Shown here piece after piece: positions 11,347 through 22,609 of a stretch of 64,000 nucleotides of DNA. Position 1 is the stretch's first letter. Each line of letters starts with the position of its first letter. The stretch is from Corylus avellana (Eukaryota; Streptophyta; Magnoliopsida; Fagales; Betulaceae). Under the pieces are notes generated by a model that was not told where the DNA came from, did no database searches, and saw only the letters and a list, made by a program, of their open reading frames with translations. The translations under genes and the position numbers were made by a program. The stretch covers positions 13,795,132 through 13,859,131 of the forward strand of contig NC_081545.1 in assembly GCF_901000735.1 (NCBI RefSeq), read 5' to 3'.

Positions 11347-12260
11347 GCACCCAAGCTGGAATTGAAGCAATTGCCGGAGCACCTAAACTATGCATACTTG
11401 GGAGAAAACAAGACACTACCAGTCATCAATGCTGCAAATCTGACTTGTGGGGAAGAAGAAAAGCTGTTGAGAATTCTTAGAGAACATAAAACCGCCTTGG
11501 GGTGGACCATTACTGATATCAAAGGAATAAGTCTAGCTAAGTGCATGCATCAAATCTTCCTTGAAGACAAAGCAAAGCCAACCAGGGATGCACAGAGAAG
11601 ACTTAACCCACACATGAAGGAGGTAGTCAAGGCAGAGGTATTAAAACTACTAGATGTGGGCATCATCTATCCCATCTCAGATAGTAAATGGGTCAATCCA
11701 GTCCAAGTAGTGCCAAAAAAGAGTGGGATCACAGTGGTGCAGAATGAAGATGATAAACTAATACCCACAAGAGTAACCACTGGGTGGAGGGTATGCATCG
11801 ATTACAGAAGACTGAACAAGGTAACAAGAAAAGACCACTTTCCATTACCCTTCATTGACCAAATGCTAGAGAGATTAACTGGCCATAACCAGTACTGTTT
11901 CTTGGATGGATATAGTGGTTATAATCAGATTGCAATAGCACTAGAGGATCAAGAGAATACCACCTTCTCATGTCCTTTTGGCACATTCACCTACAGAAGG
12001 ATGCCATTTGGCTTATGCAATGCCCCAGCTACATTCCAAAGATGCATGATGAGCATTTTTTTAGACATAGTGGAGAAAACCATTGAGGTATTTATGGATG
12101 ACTTTAGCGTTTTTGGGTCTAGTTTTGATGAATGCCTCCACCATTTGAAGAATGTTCTCAAGAGGTGTGAAGAATGCAATCTAGTGCTCAATTGGGAAAA
12201 ATGCCATTTCATGGTTCAACAAGGCATCATATTGGGTCATGCTATTTGAAACAAGGGCAA
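11347..12260 (+). pseudogene. Element A reverse transcriptase
   Basis: A Ty3/gypsy RT core is open from 11347 to 12249. Recognisable blocks in order are RRLNPHMKEVVKAEVLKLLD, SKWVNPVQVVPKK, WRVCIDYRRLN (about 11785-11811), [31 protein letters not shown] and the catalytic FMDDF (12091-12105; the YxDD box with Phe), then the thumb-like [13 protein letters not shown]. All three catalytic Asp positions look intact here, but a TGA follows at about 12247-12249 (E has TCA). This is the best-preserved pol domain in the window, though it cannot be translated as part of a full polyprotein. Confidence 0.92.
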
Positions 12261-13090
12261 TGAGGTGGACAAGGCCAAAATAGATATAATCTCCAAACTC
12301 ACCCCACCTCTGACAGTCAAGGGGGTGAGGAGTTTTCTTGGACATGCCAAATTCTATAGAAGGTTCATCAAGGACTTCTCCAAGATCTCTAGACCCCTCT
12401 ATGCATTGCTAGGGAAGGAGGCCAAGTTTGAATGGACTAAAGAATGCATGATTGCCTTCAACACACTGAAAAAGCTGTTCACTTCTGCATCAATAATGCG
12501 AGCACCTGATTGGAGCCTACCCTTTGAGCTCATGTGTGATCCCAATGACTTTGCTGTGGGAGCCCTCTCTGGTCAAAGAATCAAGAAGGTACCTCATGCC
12601 ATTTATTATGCTTCTAGAACATTGAATGATGCCTAGCTAAATTATTCTACTCCTGAGAAAGAATTATTACCTATCATATTTGCTTTGGAGAAGTTCAGGT
12701 CGTACCTAATTGGTTCTAAGGTTATTGTATTCACTGCTCATGCTGCGTTGAGATATTTGTTTACCAAGAAAGATGCCAAACCAAGATTGATCAGATGGGT
12801 ATTATTACTACAAGAGTTTGACCTTGAGATTAGAGACAAAAAGGACAATGAGAATGTGGTGGCAAATTACTTATCCAAATTACTCCACGAAGAGGAAGGA
12901 GATGAGCTCCCACTGAATGAAAATTTTCCAGATGAGCAGTTGTTTGCAGTTGATATCCAACTCCCATGGTATGCAGATATAGTGAATTACATCACTGCCA
13001 AGGTCTTTCCACCAGATATGTCTAGCCAAGAAAGGAAGAGGTTAATATCTATGTCTCGACAATACCATTGGGATGACCCCTATTTGTTCA
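12261..13090 (+). pseudogene. Element A RNase H
   Basis: Connection plus RNase [57 protein letters not shown], then [10 protein letters not shown] and [11 protein letters not shown]. Relative to E ([26 protein letters not shown]) two catalytic-site Asp residues are changed (TDH to TAH, ADH to ANY), so it would be inactive even without the TAG at 12634-12636. The normal role is to degrade the RNA strand during reverse transcription. Confidence 0.88.
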
Positions 13091-14280
13091 AATTCTGCCC
13101 TGATCAAATCATTAGAAGATGTGTCCAAGAAGATGACCACTTGAGTATTTTGCAGCACTGTCATCAGTTTGCTTGTGGTGGACACTTTGGGGCCTAGAGA
13201 ACAGCGCTTAAGGTATTACAATCTGGTTTTTATTGGCCTAATATGTTTAGAGACGCTTTCTTGTTTTACAGCTCTTGTGATAAATTCCAAAAGACAGGTA
13301 ACATCTCATCTAGAAATCAAATGCCACTACAAAATATTCAAGTTGTAGAACTCTTCGATGTTTGGGGTATTGGCTTCATGGGACCATTTCCTAACTCATT
13401 CGGTTATTCATATATTCTTGTGGGTGCGGATTATGTGTCTAAATGGGTCGAGGCTGTCCCCTCAAGGACTAATGATCACAAAGTGGTTGTGAAGTTTTTG
13501 TAGGAAAACATCTTTGCTAGATTTGGAACACCTAGAGCAATCATTAGTGATGGGGGGAGCCACTTTAACAACTATGCTTTTACTTCTGTGATGAAGAAAT
13601 ATGGCATCACTCATAAGGTTGGCACTCCATACCATCCCCAAACTAGTGGCCAAGTGGAGAGTAGCAACAGAGAAATCAAAGGCATCCTTGAAAGGACAGT
13701 GAACCCCAATAGGAAGGATTGGTCACTGCGCTTAAACGATGAACTAGGGGCTTAAAGGACTACTTACAAGACACCTATCGGTATGTCTCCATATCGATTG
13801 GTTTTTGGGAAAGCATGTCATCTCCCAGTGGAATTGGAACACAAAGCGTATTGGGCCATCAAGGAGTTTAACTTCGATATGAAGCAAGTTGGTGACAAGA
13901 GGAAGCTCCAACTAAATGAACTGGAGGAACTGAGGTGTGATGCATATGAGAATGCCAAGCTCTACAAGGACCAAACCAAAGCATACCATGACAAACAGCT
14001 GATCAGGAAGGAGTTTCAAGTAGGACAGAAGGTTTTGATCTATAATTCAAGATTGAAACTCTCTCCTGGAAAGCTTAAATCAAGATGGTCTGGGCCCTGC
14101 ATCGTTACACAAGTATTCCCTCATGGACCCTTGGAAATTCACGACCCCCAAACCGACTAGTCATTCAAAGTCAATGGACACAGAGTCAAGCCATATCATG
14201 AAGTAAAATTGGTACCAAGAGATGAAGATTTGGCACTCCAATCCATCCAAAATGGAGCATCTACTTCTGGCCAACACTAA
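13091..14280 (+). pseudogene. Element A integrase
   Basis: The N-terminal HHCC finger is [21 protein letters not shown], with its last Cys replaced by Phe. The core has [16 protein letters not shown] (first DDE Asp is Gly), ISDGGSHF (second Asp kept) and [13 protein letters not shown] (Glu kept). The C-terminal domain has [24 protein letters not shown] and [10 protein letters not shown], a GPY/F-like module. Stops are at 13195-13197, 13501-13503, about 13755 and 14158-14160. The reading frame would end at 14278-14280 after GASTSGQH, the same C-terminus as B's ORFx. No chromodomain is seen. Confidence 0.9.
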
Positions 14281-14300
14281 GAGACGACCACTGTATGGCT

Positions 14301-14340
14301 GAAGACGTAAAACTTAGCGCTCATGAGAGGCACCCCATAG
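14301..14340 (+). other. Conserved tail box (A copy)
   Basis: GAAGACGTAAAACTTAGCGC continuing with a GAGAGGCACCCCATAG end, 20 bp after the pol stop. Same box as in B, D, E, K and L. Confidence 0.8.
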
Positions 14341-16000
14341 CATATCCTTTTGTTTTGTTTCACTTATGTTTTGTTTTTATTTTATTTTGGTCTTTTTTTT
14401 TTTTCTGTTATTAGTGTTTGTCTTGTTTTCCATTCTGTTACTGCGATCGATCGTAACCAGCATGCGATTGAGCACAGGTCTCCATTTGTGAGTTCAACAC
14501 ATTTTGTTAGTGCAATCAAACGCATCATGCGTGCGATCGAGTGCACTTAGGCAGCTTCCCATCGTTATCTTTTTATTTTGTTTTGTTTAATGTGTTTTTA
14601 GTTCAATTTTTATTTAGTTTTAGATTTTGTTCCTTTTTACTTGTTTGTGTGTTTTCTTATTTCGCAGGGACAAGTGTGCTTTAATTAAAGTTTGGGGGTG
14701 TGCTATGAGCCATGCTTTCCAAGACTATGTCCACCATCTCCTGGGTACATTCTTTCCTTTACTTAGACACATTGGGGACAATATGTCAATTAAGTTTGGG
14801 GGTATGGGCACACATGTTCACACACCCTTTATCCCAATTTCATGTTATTTGTTTTGTGTGTTGTTTGTTTATTTGAAAAAAAAAATAAGAATAAAAATTA
14901 AAAAAAAAATTATGCATGTTCATGTTTACCCTAAAATTTTAGGTTGATCTAAAAGAATTGTGATTTGAATTCATCAGTGAGCTTAAAATTTTGAACACAT
15001 GATCTGATGAATGAATCTGTTAGTTTGGTTACTTGTTTAGGACTGTTGATAAATCTCATGTTTAATCTGAGCACTCAAGCACATTAGCACATAATTTGTG
15101 AGGAATGACATGAGGTCTGATATGTGTGTTTTTGCATCTTGGATGAAGTTGGATGACTTATTAGATGACACTGTGGCATATATAGTAGTGAGAAGAAAAA
15201 AAAAAGAAAAAAGAATACATAAATGATCATTGATGGCTTTTTACTGAGTAACTGGACCTCTTGTTTCAAAGCATTGAGTGTTCATGTCAAAAGGTGAAAA
15301 ATTTGGATTTAATCAATGTCATGGTTAGTTAGTTTTGTAGCCTTTTTGACTCGAATTAGTAGGTCCTTAGGGGTGTCTCTACACCTAATACCCTAAAACC
15401 ACCTAGTTTGGGAGTCATTGACTTAACACTTGCTACAATGGTCAATTAGAAAGCTTAAGGGAACCAACATTGCACAACTTGACCAAAACAAAAAAAAAAA
15501 AACAAAAAAAGAGAAAAAGAAAGAAAAAGAAATATGCCAGTGTGTCATTCTAATAGGAATTTCAGTGAATTCTGAGATAAGGAGACATTGCATATTGGAA
15601 AGATTTGGAAGCCTCATAATTTTGTTCTAGTTCACGGTACACAATTTTCAAACTTGTGATGATTTAGCATGTCCTTTGTAAGTAATTGCACTTTGAGATT
15701 CCAATTCACTATGAAGATGGAGTTCATCTTTTTAAGCTTGCTTATTAATGAAAATCATAATCTTGAAGTGATGCTTTAATTTTTGGAATAACATGAACTC
15801 TTGCATGATGTTTGTGGGTAACATTTCTCGAAAACCCTCACGAGACTTCACTCGTCCACTAGGGAATTCCTAGGGGTTTAAAAGGCTTGTTGCATACTCT
15901 AAATGCAATCGTACATCCCACGAAAAATGGATTTATCTTTTGACTTCTGTTTTTCCATTCCTGTTTTCAGTTTTGTATTGCTAAGGGACTATCAATATGT
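14341..16000 (+). other. Element A 3' non-coding region
   Basis: No coding sequence. It holds a palindrome cluster (14449-14552; four units such as TGCGATCGATCGTA), two AAGTTTGGGGGT copies at 14688-14700 and 14792-14804 flanking a conserved ~90-bp stretch (GACACATTGGGGACAATATG), and poly-T/poly-A tracts. E, D, L, K and B have matching stretches. Confidence 0.75.
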
Positions 16001-16013
16001 AAGTTTGGGGGTG
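16001..16013 (+). other. Element A polypurine tract
   Basis: AAGTTTGGGGGTG directly before the 3' LTR; the plus-strand DNA primer site. Confidence 0.88.
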
Positions 16014-17361
16014 TGATAAGTGCTAAAATATTCATATTTTCAGCCATTAACTTGCATGTTTTAATCCTTTGGTTTTAGTTAATTAGGCCATTTTAATTCC
16101 TTTTTGTGTTTTTCATACTTTTGCAGGCTTTTGGAAGAAAATGAAGTAAATCTAGATGATTTGGGCTCAAAAAGAGAAGATGGAGAAAATTGGAGCTCCC
16201 TGACACTGCGATCAATCGTAGGGTACCTGCGATCGAGCGCAGCACCCAAGAGGACACAGTACAAAGCAGGCCAGGAGCGATCGAACGCATGCCAGAAGAA
16301 GGATCGATCGCATACCAGCGATCGAGCACACACGGGCTGCGATCGATCGCACCGGTGCGCAGGAGACACATCAAGTGGTGGCTGAAGTGTCACTCTTTCC
16401 ATATTAGGGTTTTCCAACTCTCAATTGTAATAGGTCTCAAAACCCTACGAAATCCCTAGGTTTACTACTTTGCCAAGGACTTCCAAAACCTATAAACAGA
16501 CTCTTAAGCCTCTAGAATAGATATACTTTGTCAGGAGAAGAAGACGGGCTCTTGAAGTTCAAGTCTCGGGTTTATTCTTTTCTTTTCTTTTCTTTTATGA
16601 AGATGTTTAACATCAACTCTATGTGTAGCTAATTTATTTAGTAGGGCTAGATTGAAGCCCTAGTTATGTTTAATTAATATTTCAATATTGGCGCCTTTGT
16701 AATGATCTTGTTGTGCTATTTAACTTGCTAATACCTGCTTGCATGAATTCCTCATATGTGTGTGCCTGATCAACATATGCATGTGGTATGGACTAATTAG
16801 TTAGATCAATTTGGATGACCGAGTCCTGGGTTTAACATAAGTGACAAAAGAATCCACACCGCGATTCTTGGGTTAATCAACATGGGGAACTGGGAGTATA
16901 CACCCATGCCGTAGGCCTCGTGTGTTTGTCGATTTTCATAGAACATATGCTTTTCTAAAGAACAACTTAGTATATACCATGCTGAATCCTTTAGGAAAAG
17001 AAAATAGTTAGAGTATACACCCATGCCTAACTCGTTGCTTAGGGAAATCTATAGCTTAAGGAGTACACACCCATGCCCTTAGGTTGACAAATATTATATA
17101 TGCATAACATGATCAAAGCATTGGCATATTGTTATATTAGTTAAATATAATTAATGGTGGATATCAAAGCCTTACCTTTTTATTATTATCAACTCAATCA
17201 ATCTCTATTTTACTTAAGGAATTTATTTTTAAACGGAAATTCAGCAATCCTCGTGGGAATGACCCTGTACTTGCACCATATACTACTATGTTGACCTTGT
17301 GCACTTGCAGGTAAAACGTACAATTATTTACCTATTAATTTAGGTAGATATTTACACAACA
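16014..17361 (+). repeat. Element A 3' LTR
   Basis: TGATAAGTGC...TTACACAACA, 1348 bp. Six palindrome units lie at 16203-16350, a TATA-like CCTATAAACA near 16489-16498 and a TTCTTTTCTTTT tract at about 16577. Motifs of the GTATACACCCATGCC type recur at about 16894, 16971, 17010 and 17065. The next bases (GTAGA, 17362-17366) are the expected right target duplication. Confidence 0.92.
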
Positions 17362-17668
17362 GTAGACACCAATGCCCTTAGGTCGACAAACATTAGATAT
17401 TCATAACATGATCAAAACATTGGCATATTGATGTATTAACTAAATATAATTAGTAGTGGATATCAAAACCCTACCTTTTTATCATTATCAACTTAAATCC
17501 AATCTCTTGTTTTATTTTACTTTGGGAATTGATTCTAGACAAGATTCAGCAATCCTCGTGGGAATGACGCCGCATTTGCATACTATACTACTATGTTGAC
17601 CTCATGCACTTGTGGGTAAAACATCCAATTATTTGCCTATTAATTTAGGTAGGTAATTGTGAACAACA
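17362..17668 (+). repeat. Element D 5' LTR, 3' part
   Basis: Runs from GTAGACACCAATGCC to GAACAACA and closely matches the end of D's 3' LTR (32876-33182). It is truncated on the left by insertion of A. Confidence 0.9.
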
Positions 17669-17674
17669 AGTTTT

Positions 17675-17693
17675 TGGCGCCATTGCCGGGGAT
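17675..17693 (+). other. Element D primer-binding site (tRNA-Asp)
   Basis: TGGCGCCATTGCCGGGGAT, one mismatch (A for G) to the tRNA-Asp complement. It lies 6 bases after the LTR. Confidence 0.9.
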
Positions 17694-17790
17694 TGCGGCG
17701 AATTTTGTTTAGAATTATTTTCCTTTAGTTGTGTTATTTTAATTTAGTTATTTTTTATTTTTCTTGTAGTAACTGTTCTGCCTCTTGAGG

Positions 17791-17870
17791 TGCGATCGAT
17801 CGCCCAACAATGGCGATCAAGCGGACGTGTATGATCGAGCGCACCTTACAGTTCAATCGATCGCACACCT
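17791..17870. other. Palindrome cluster in D leader
   Basis: Four units (TGCGATCGATCGCC, GGCGATCAAGCGGA, TATGATCGAGCGCA, TTCAATCGATCGCA) between primer site and gag. Confidence 0.68.
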
Positions 17871-17948
17871 AGAGAGTAGCACAGTTACTGCACTAACTAT
17901 AGATCAAATATATTTAAAGAAAAAGAAGAAGGAGAGTGTCTAGGTCAG

Positions 17949-18275
17949 TTGATGGCCAATCCTAATGAGCAATATATGGAGGAAGAATGCACCTACTATC
18001 ATGCGCAAGCTGTCACACTAAGGAGTGAAGAGGTGGTTGAAAATCAAGTGGAAGAGGGGAATGGGGAGCAAACCAAAGGTCAAGAGGAGATACATCAGGA
18101 AAAGAAAGAAAGCTCTGAAACTTCTTCAACTTCAGCTCCTATTCCCGAATTACTAAGAATCCAAGAGAGACGTCTGTTGGAGCTATATGATGAGCAATTT
18201 GAGGACATCAAGATAGAGAAGGTCCCTGAGTTTTCCTCCTATTTTATTCCAGTTCATGATTCCCCACCAGACGAG
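17949..18275 (+). CDS. Element D truncated gag-like reading frame
   Basis: About 109 codons from ATG (17952, in MANPNEQYM) to the point where E inserts; the TAA just beyond belongs to E's LTR. It contains QAVTLRSEEVVENQVEEGN, which fits the AVTLRSGK-type motif at the C-terminus of plant Athila gags, then an acidic Glu/Ser-rich stretch. The capsid core and zinc knuckle are missing, so this is a gag with its N-terminal part deleted. After E, the frame would resume at 28142 with a stop soon after (near 28181). Possibly a short expressed peptide in the ancestral D element; function unknown. Confidence 0.5.
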
Positions 18276-19615
18276 TATTAAGTGCTAAAATATTCATATT
18301 TTAAGCCCTTAACTTACATGTATTAATCATTTGGTTTTAGTTAATTAGGTCATTTTAATTCATTTTTGTGTTTTCCACACTTTTGTAGGCTTTTGGAAGA
18401 AAATAAAGTAAATCTGGAAGATTTGGGCTCAAAGAGAGAAGATAGGAAAAATGGGAGTCCCTAACACTGCGATCGAGCGTAGTACCAGAGAAGACATAGC
18501 GCAAAGCAGGCAATCAGCATTCGAGCACAGAACAGAAGAGGCTCGATCGCAGACCTGCGATCAAGCGCACACGGGTTGCGATCGATCGCACCCGTGCGCA
18601 GGAGACATATCAAGTGGCGGCTAGAGGGTCATTCTTTCCATATTAGGGTTTTCCAACTTCCAACTATAATAGGTTTTGAAACCCTACGAAATTCCTAGGT
18701 TTACTAGTTTGTCAAGGACTTCTAAAGCTTATAAATAGACGCTTAAGTCTCTAAAATAGGGAGGCTTTTGCAAGGAGAAGAATTGGAGCTCTTCAAGTTC
18801 AAGTCTCGGGTTTATTCTTTTCCTTTATTTTCTTTTATTTTATGAAGATGTTTAACATCAACTCTCTGTGTAGCTAATTTATTTAGTAGGGCTAGATTAA
18901 AGCCCTAGTTATGTTTTGTTAATATTCAATATTGGCGCCTTTGTGATGATCTTGTTATGATGTCTAACTTGATTAATACCTAGTTTCATGAATTCCTCAA
19001 ATGTGTGTACCTGATCAACATGTGCATGTGGTATGGACTAGTTAGTTAAATCAATTTAGATGACTGAGTCATGGGTTTCACATAAGTAATAAAAGATATC
19101 CACACCGGATTCTTGGGTTAATCAACATGGGGAACCGGGAGTAGACACCCACGCCCTAGGCCTCATGTGTTTGTCAATTTCCACAGTTTTATGCTTTCTT
19201 AAAGAACAACTTAGTAGACACCCATGCTAAATCCTTTAAGAAAGAAAAGAATTAGAGTAGACACCCATACCTAATTCGTTGCTTAGAGAAATCAATAGTT
19301 TAAGGAGTAGACACCAATGCCCTTAGGTTGACAAACATTAGATATTCATAACATGATCAAAACATTGGCATATTGATATATTAGCTAAATATAATTGGTG
19401 GTGGATATTAAAGCCCTACCTTTTTATCATTATCAATTTAAATTCAATCTCTTGCTTTATTTTACTTTGGGAATTGATTTTAAAACAAGATTCACCAGTC
19501 CTCGTGGGAATGACCCAGTATTTGCACACTATACTACTATGTTGACCTCGTGCACTTGCAGGTAAAACATCCAGTTATGTGCCTATTAATTCAGGTGGGT
19601 AATTGTGGAACAACA
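18276..19615 (+). repeat. Element E 5' LTR with promoter
   Basis: Starts TATTAAGTGC (canonical TGTT changed to TATT) and ends GGAACAACA. The TATA box TTATAAATAG is at 18729-18738. The palindrome cluster is at 18473-18598, upstream of it. GTAGACACCCATGC-type repeats lie at 19140-19320. Confidence 0.94.
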
Positions 19616-19621
19616 AGTTTT

Positions 19622-19640
19622 TGGCGCCATTGCCGGGGAC
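19622..19640 (+). other. Element E primer-binding site (tRNA-Asp)
   Basis: TGGCGCCATTGCCGGGGAC, two differences from the tRNA-Asp complement. Confidence 0.9.
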
Positions 19641-19799
19641 TGCAGCGAATTTTTGTTTAGAATTATTTTTCTTTAGTTGTGTTATTTTAATTTTCAATTT
19701 TAAATTTAGTTGTTATCAAAAATCAAAATGATTTTTCGTTTTTCCTAACTTTTCTGTTTTCTGTTTTCTGTTATAGGTTGCAAATTAGCATTCTGTGCT

Positions 19800-19875
19800 T
19801 GCAATCCATCGTTAGCCAAGTGCGATCGAACGCAGTGCAATCGAACTCACCAACTTGCTATCGAGCACAATTCCA
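19800..19875. other. Palindrome cluster in E leader
   Basis: Degenerate units TGCAATCCATCGTT, TGCGATCGAACGCA, TGCAATCGAACTCA and TGCTATCGAGCACA, before gag. Confidence 0.62.
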
Positions 19876-19931
19876 GGAAGCTTCCAGACCAGCAGCACTG
19901 AAGCTGCCTAACTGAAGAAACAATTCAGTTG

Positions 19932-21263
19932 ATGCAAGGTCGTCGATCTCAAGCCTCAACTGTTATTCCACTTGATCCTGAAACTGAACAAACAATTCAA
20001 CAACGACCTAGAAACAAAGAAGAAGAGGAAGAAATTGAGATGGAAGATTTGCAAGAGAATCCAATTGGGCCAAGACCATTAAAGGCAAATCCACCATGGG
20101 TGAGGAGACCGATGAAGCAGGCATTCGTTCCAGCAAACCTCCATCAACCTTCATGCATAGCATATCAACCGGAGGTGGAAAGCAACTATTATATTTCTCC
20201 TCAAATCCTTAATGCATTGACTCACTTCAGAGGCACAGCTACTGAGGATCCCAACTTGCATCTTAAAGAATTCTTTGATTTATGCAAGTTGCAACATATC
20301 CAAGGCCTAACTCCAGAGAGACTCAGGTTAGTCCTCTTCCCTTTCTCTTTGAACGATAATGCTAAACTGTGGTACAATTCCTTGCCTGCAGATTCTATCC
20401 ATACTTGGGAAGAATTAACCACCAAGTTTCTGAAGAAGTTTTTCCCAGCCCAGAAGACAAGACAACTTAAAAGCGAACTTCAAATGTTCCAACAACGAGA
20501 TGGAGATCTGTTCTTCGAGGCATGGGATCACTTCAATTCATTGCTTCTAAAGTGCCCACATCACAACATCCCTCAAGATGATCAGGTACAAATTTTCTAT
20601 GAAGGTTTAGATGATACTAACAAGGGTATTGTGGATACAGCTTGTGGAGGTATGCTGATGGAAAAGAGTAGTGAGGAAGCCATAAGGATCTTAGAGATGT
20701 TGAGTGAACACACCCAACAATTCCCATCCAGAAGGAGGCAAGGTGTAAGGAGCAAAGGCAGGAATGAAGAAAATAGCGGAGTGCAAAATCAGATGGCTGC
20801 TATGCAGAAGGCATTCCTTATGCTTGTAAACGCCATGACTACTCAGAACATCTCTCCCAATCAGCCAGCCACCCAATTCCAGGTATATGCCATACGTTCT
20901 CAAGTAGGTCATACTACTGAAACTTGCCCTTTATATTCATCTGCAGATCAAGAGCAAGCACATTATGTGGGACAAAACAATTACCCCTACAAGAACAATC
21001 CATACTCCAACACCTACAAGCCAGGGTGGCAAAACCACCCTAATTTCTCATGGAATAACAATCAAGGACAACAAAAGGATCCCCAACAAGCAAGCCAGCC
21101 AACTCAAGAGTCAAAATTGAACCAACTGGAGAATATGATACACACCCTGGTGACTTCTCAACAGCAGTTCATGACTGATCAAAAACAAACAAATGCCAAG
21201 CATGAGCAGTCCATTCAAAAGACCGAGCAAGTTGTCCAAAGACTGGACATGCAAATGGGGTAG
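19932..21263 (+). pseudogene. Element E gag
   Basis: The ATG at 19932 (MQGRRSQAST) is preferred: B's gag starts with the same residues. 443 codons are open: an acidic N-terminus, the gag core (NALTHFRGTATEDPNLHLKEF, LRLVLFPFSLNDNAKLWYN, WEELTTKFLKKFFPAQKTRQ, QRDGDLFFEAWDHFNSLLLKCPHH, VDTACGG) and a Gln/Asn-rich C-terminus. The zinc knuckle is damaged: the two leading Cys are Tyr and Arg (YAIRSQVGHTTETC). It ends at TAG 21261-21263 after QMG, the same codon that is TAG in B. Past that stop the same frame continues with AVTVLRNGKVIG (21345 on). The protein would be the capsid/nucleocapsid precursor. Confidence 0.92.
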
Positions 21264-22609
21264 ATGGCAAGGGAGCTGAGTGAAAGAAAGTAGGAAGAAT
21301 TTCCAGCCCAAACAATACCCAATCCAGGGCGTCACCAACAGTTGAAAGCAGTCACAGTTCTCAGAAATGGCAAGGTCATTGGAATTGAAGAGCCACCTCA
21401 AGCATCTCTAGATGAAGCTTCAACTTCCAAGGTAAGTAAAATGGAGAAGGTAAATGCACCTCCCTTCCCTCAAAGGTTAGTCAAACCAAAGAAAGAAAAG
21501 CAACTCATGGATATCTTTGAGACCTTGAGGAAAGTAGAAATCAACATTCCTTTATTAGAATGTTTTAGGAGTATGAGATAGTGGCCTTAACAGAAGAGGT
21601 ATGTGTAGTCTTGTTAAGAAAATTACCACCAAAGCTAACAAACCCAGGCAGTTTTACCATTCCTTGCAGGATAGGAGACCATTCTTTTGAAAAGGCGCTG
21701 CTAGATCTAGGAGCAGGGGTTAATTTGCTACCTTACACTGTATATGAAAAGCTGGGTTTGGGGGAGCTTCAACCCACCTCAATCACCTTGCAATTGGCAG
21801 ACAGAAGCATTAAAAGACCAAGAGGTATACTTGAGGATGTTTTGGTAAAGGTAGGTACATTCATTTTACCTGTTAATTTCATTGTATTGGATGTAGAAGA
21901 ATCTCCTATGCCATCACCTTTACCTATTATCTTAGGAAGACACTTTATGAGAACAGCTGACACTACAATAGGTGCGAAAAAGGGTATTGTGAGCATGAAG
22001 ATAAATGGTGAGACAATAGAATTCAAAATATTCGATGCATTGAAATTACCTCAAGAAGATTTAGAATGTTTTGATGTTTGTATGATCCAAGATGTTAGTG
22101 AGACAGTTTTGTAGGACCAACATAAAGATCCATTGGAGGCCACCCTCACCCATAGTTTTACAAGGCAGGACATTGAGCCAGAACCTGAAGATGTTACTAA
22201 TTACATGATTGAAACAATGCATCACCTTGAGGCTTCTCCAAAATACTCAAGTAAGTATACTCCTTCCTTTGAGATTCTTGAGCCTACTAATACCTCTCTT
22301 GTTCCTTCTATTGTCCAGGCACCCAAGCTGGAATTGAAGCAATTGCCAGATCACCTAAAATATGCATACTTAGGAAAAAACAAGACACTACCAGTCATCA
22401 TTGCTGCAAATCTGAGTTGTGGGGAAGAAGAAAAGTTGTTGAGAACTCTTAGAGAACATAAAAACGATTTGGGGTGGACCATTGCCGATATCAAAGGAAT
22501 ATGTCCAGCTAAGTGCTTGCATCAGATCTTCCTTGAAGACGAAGCAAAGCCAACCAGGGATGCACAGAGAAGACTCAATCCTCACATGAAGGAGGTAGTT
22601 AAGGCATAG
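21264..22609 (+). pseudogene. Element E gag-pol linker and protease
   Basis: A 78-base gap with two stops leads into AVTVLRNGKVIG and FPQRLVKPKKEKQLMDIFETL. A deletion near 21558 removes the KQIPSYAKFLKDC stretch kept in A and L and shifts the frame. The protease proper (21581-22114) reads ALLDLGAGVNLLPYTVYEKL, LADRSIKRPRGILEDVLVKV, FIVLDVEESPM and PLPIILGRHFMRTADTTIG. It is followed by TAG at 22112-22114 (A has CAG) and a linker to RT, which ends in TAG at 22607-22609 (A has GAG). Confidence 0.88.

Larger units (their letters stand above)
1..17361 (+). mobile_element. Element A: Athila-type Ty3/gypsy retrotransposon, 5' end outside the window
   Basis: Visible parts are the 3' half of gag (1-1132), protease to integrase (10719-14280), a 3' non-coding tail, polypurine tract (16001-16013) and 3' LTR (16014-17361). 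The piece 1133-10713 is a younger insertion (element B): the text breaks after GAGAC at 1128-1132 and resumes with GAGAC at 10714-10718, exactly where the equivalent stretch of element E (from about 21669) runs on uninterrupted. A itself sits in an older LTR: its right end is followed by GTAGACACC, an LTR-internal motif of element D. The 5' LTR and start of gag lie left of the window. All coding parts carry stop codons, so the copy is dead. Confidence 0.9.

Noticed and set aside
17675..17693. Possible tRNA-Asp gene fragment
   Set aside because: Only the 18-19-nt primer complement is present next to the LTR; no cloverleaf.
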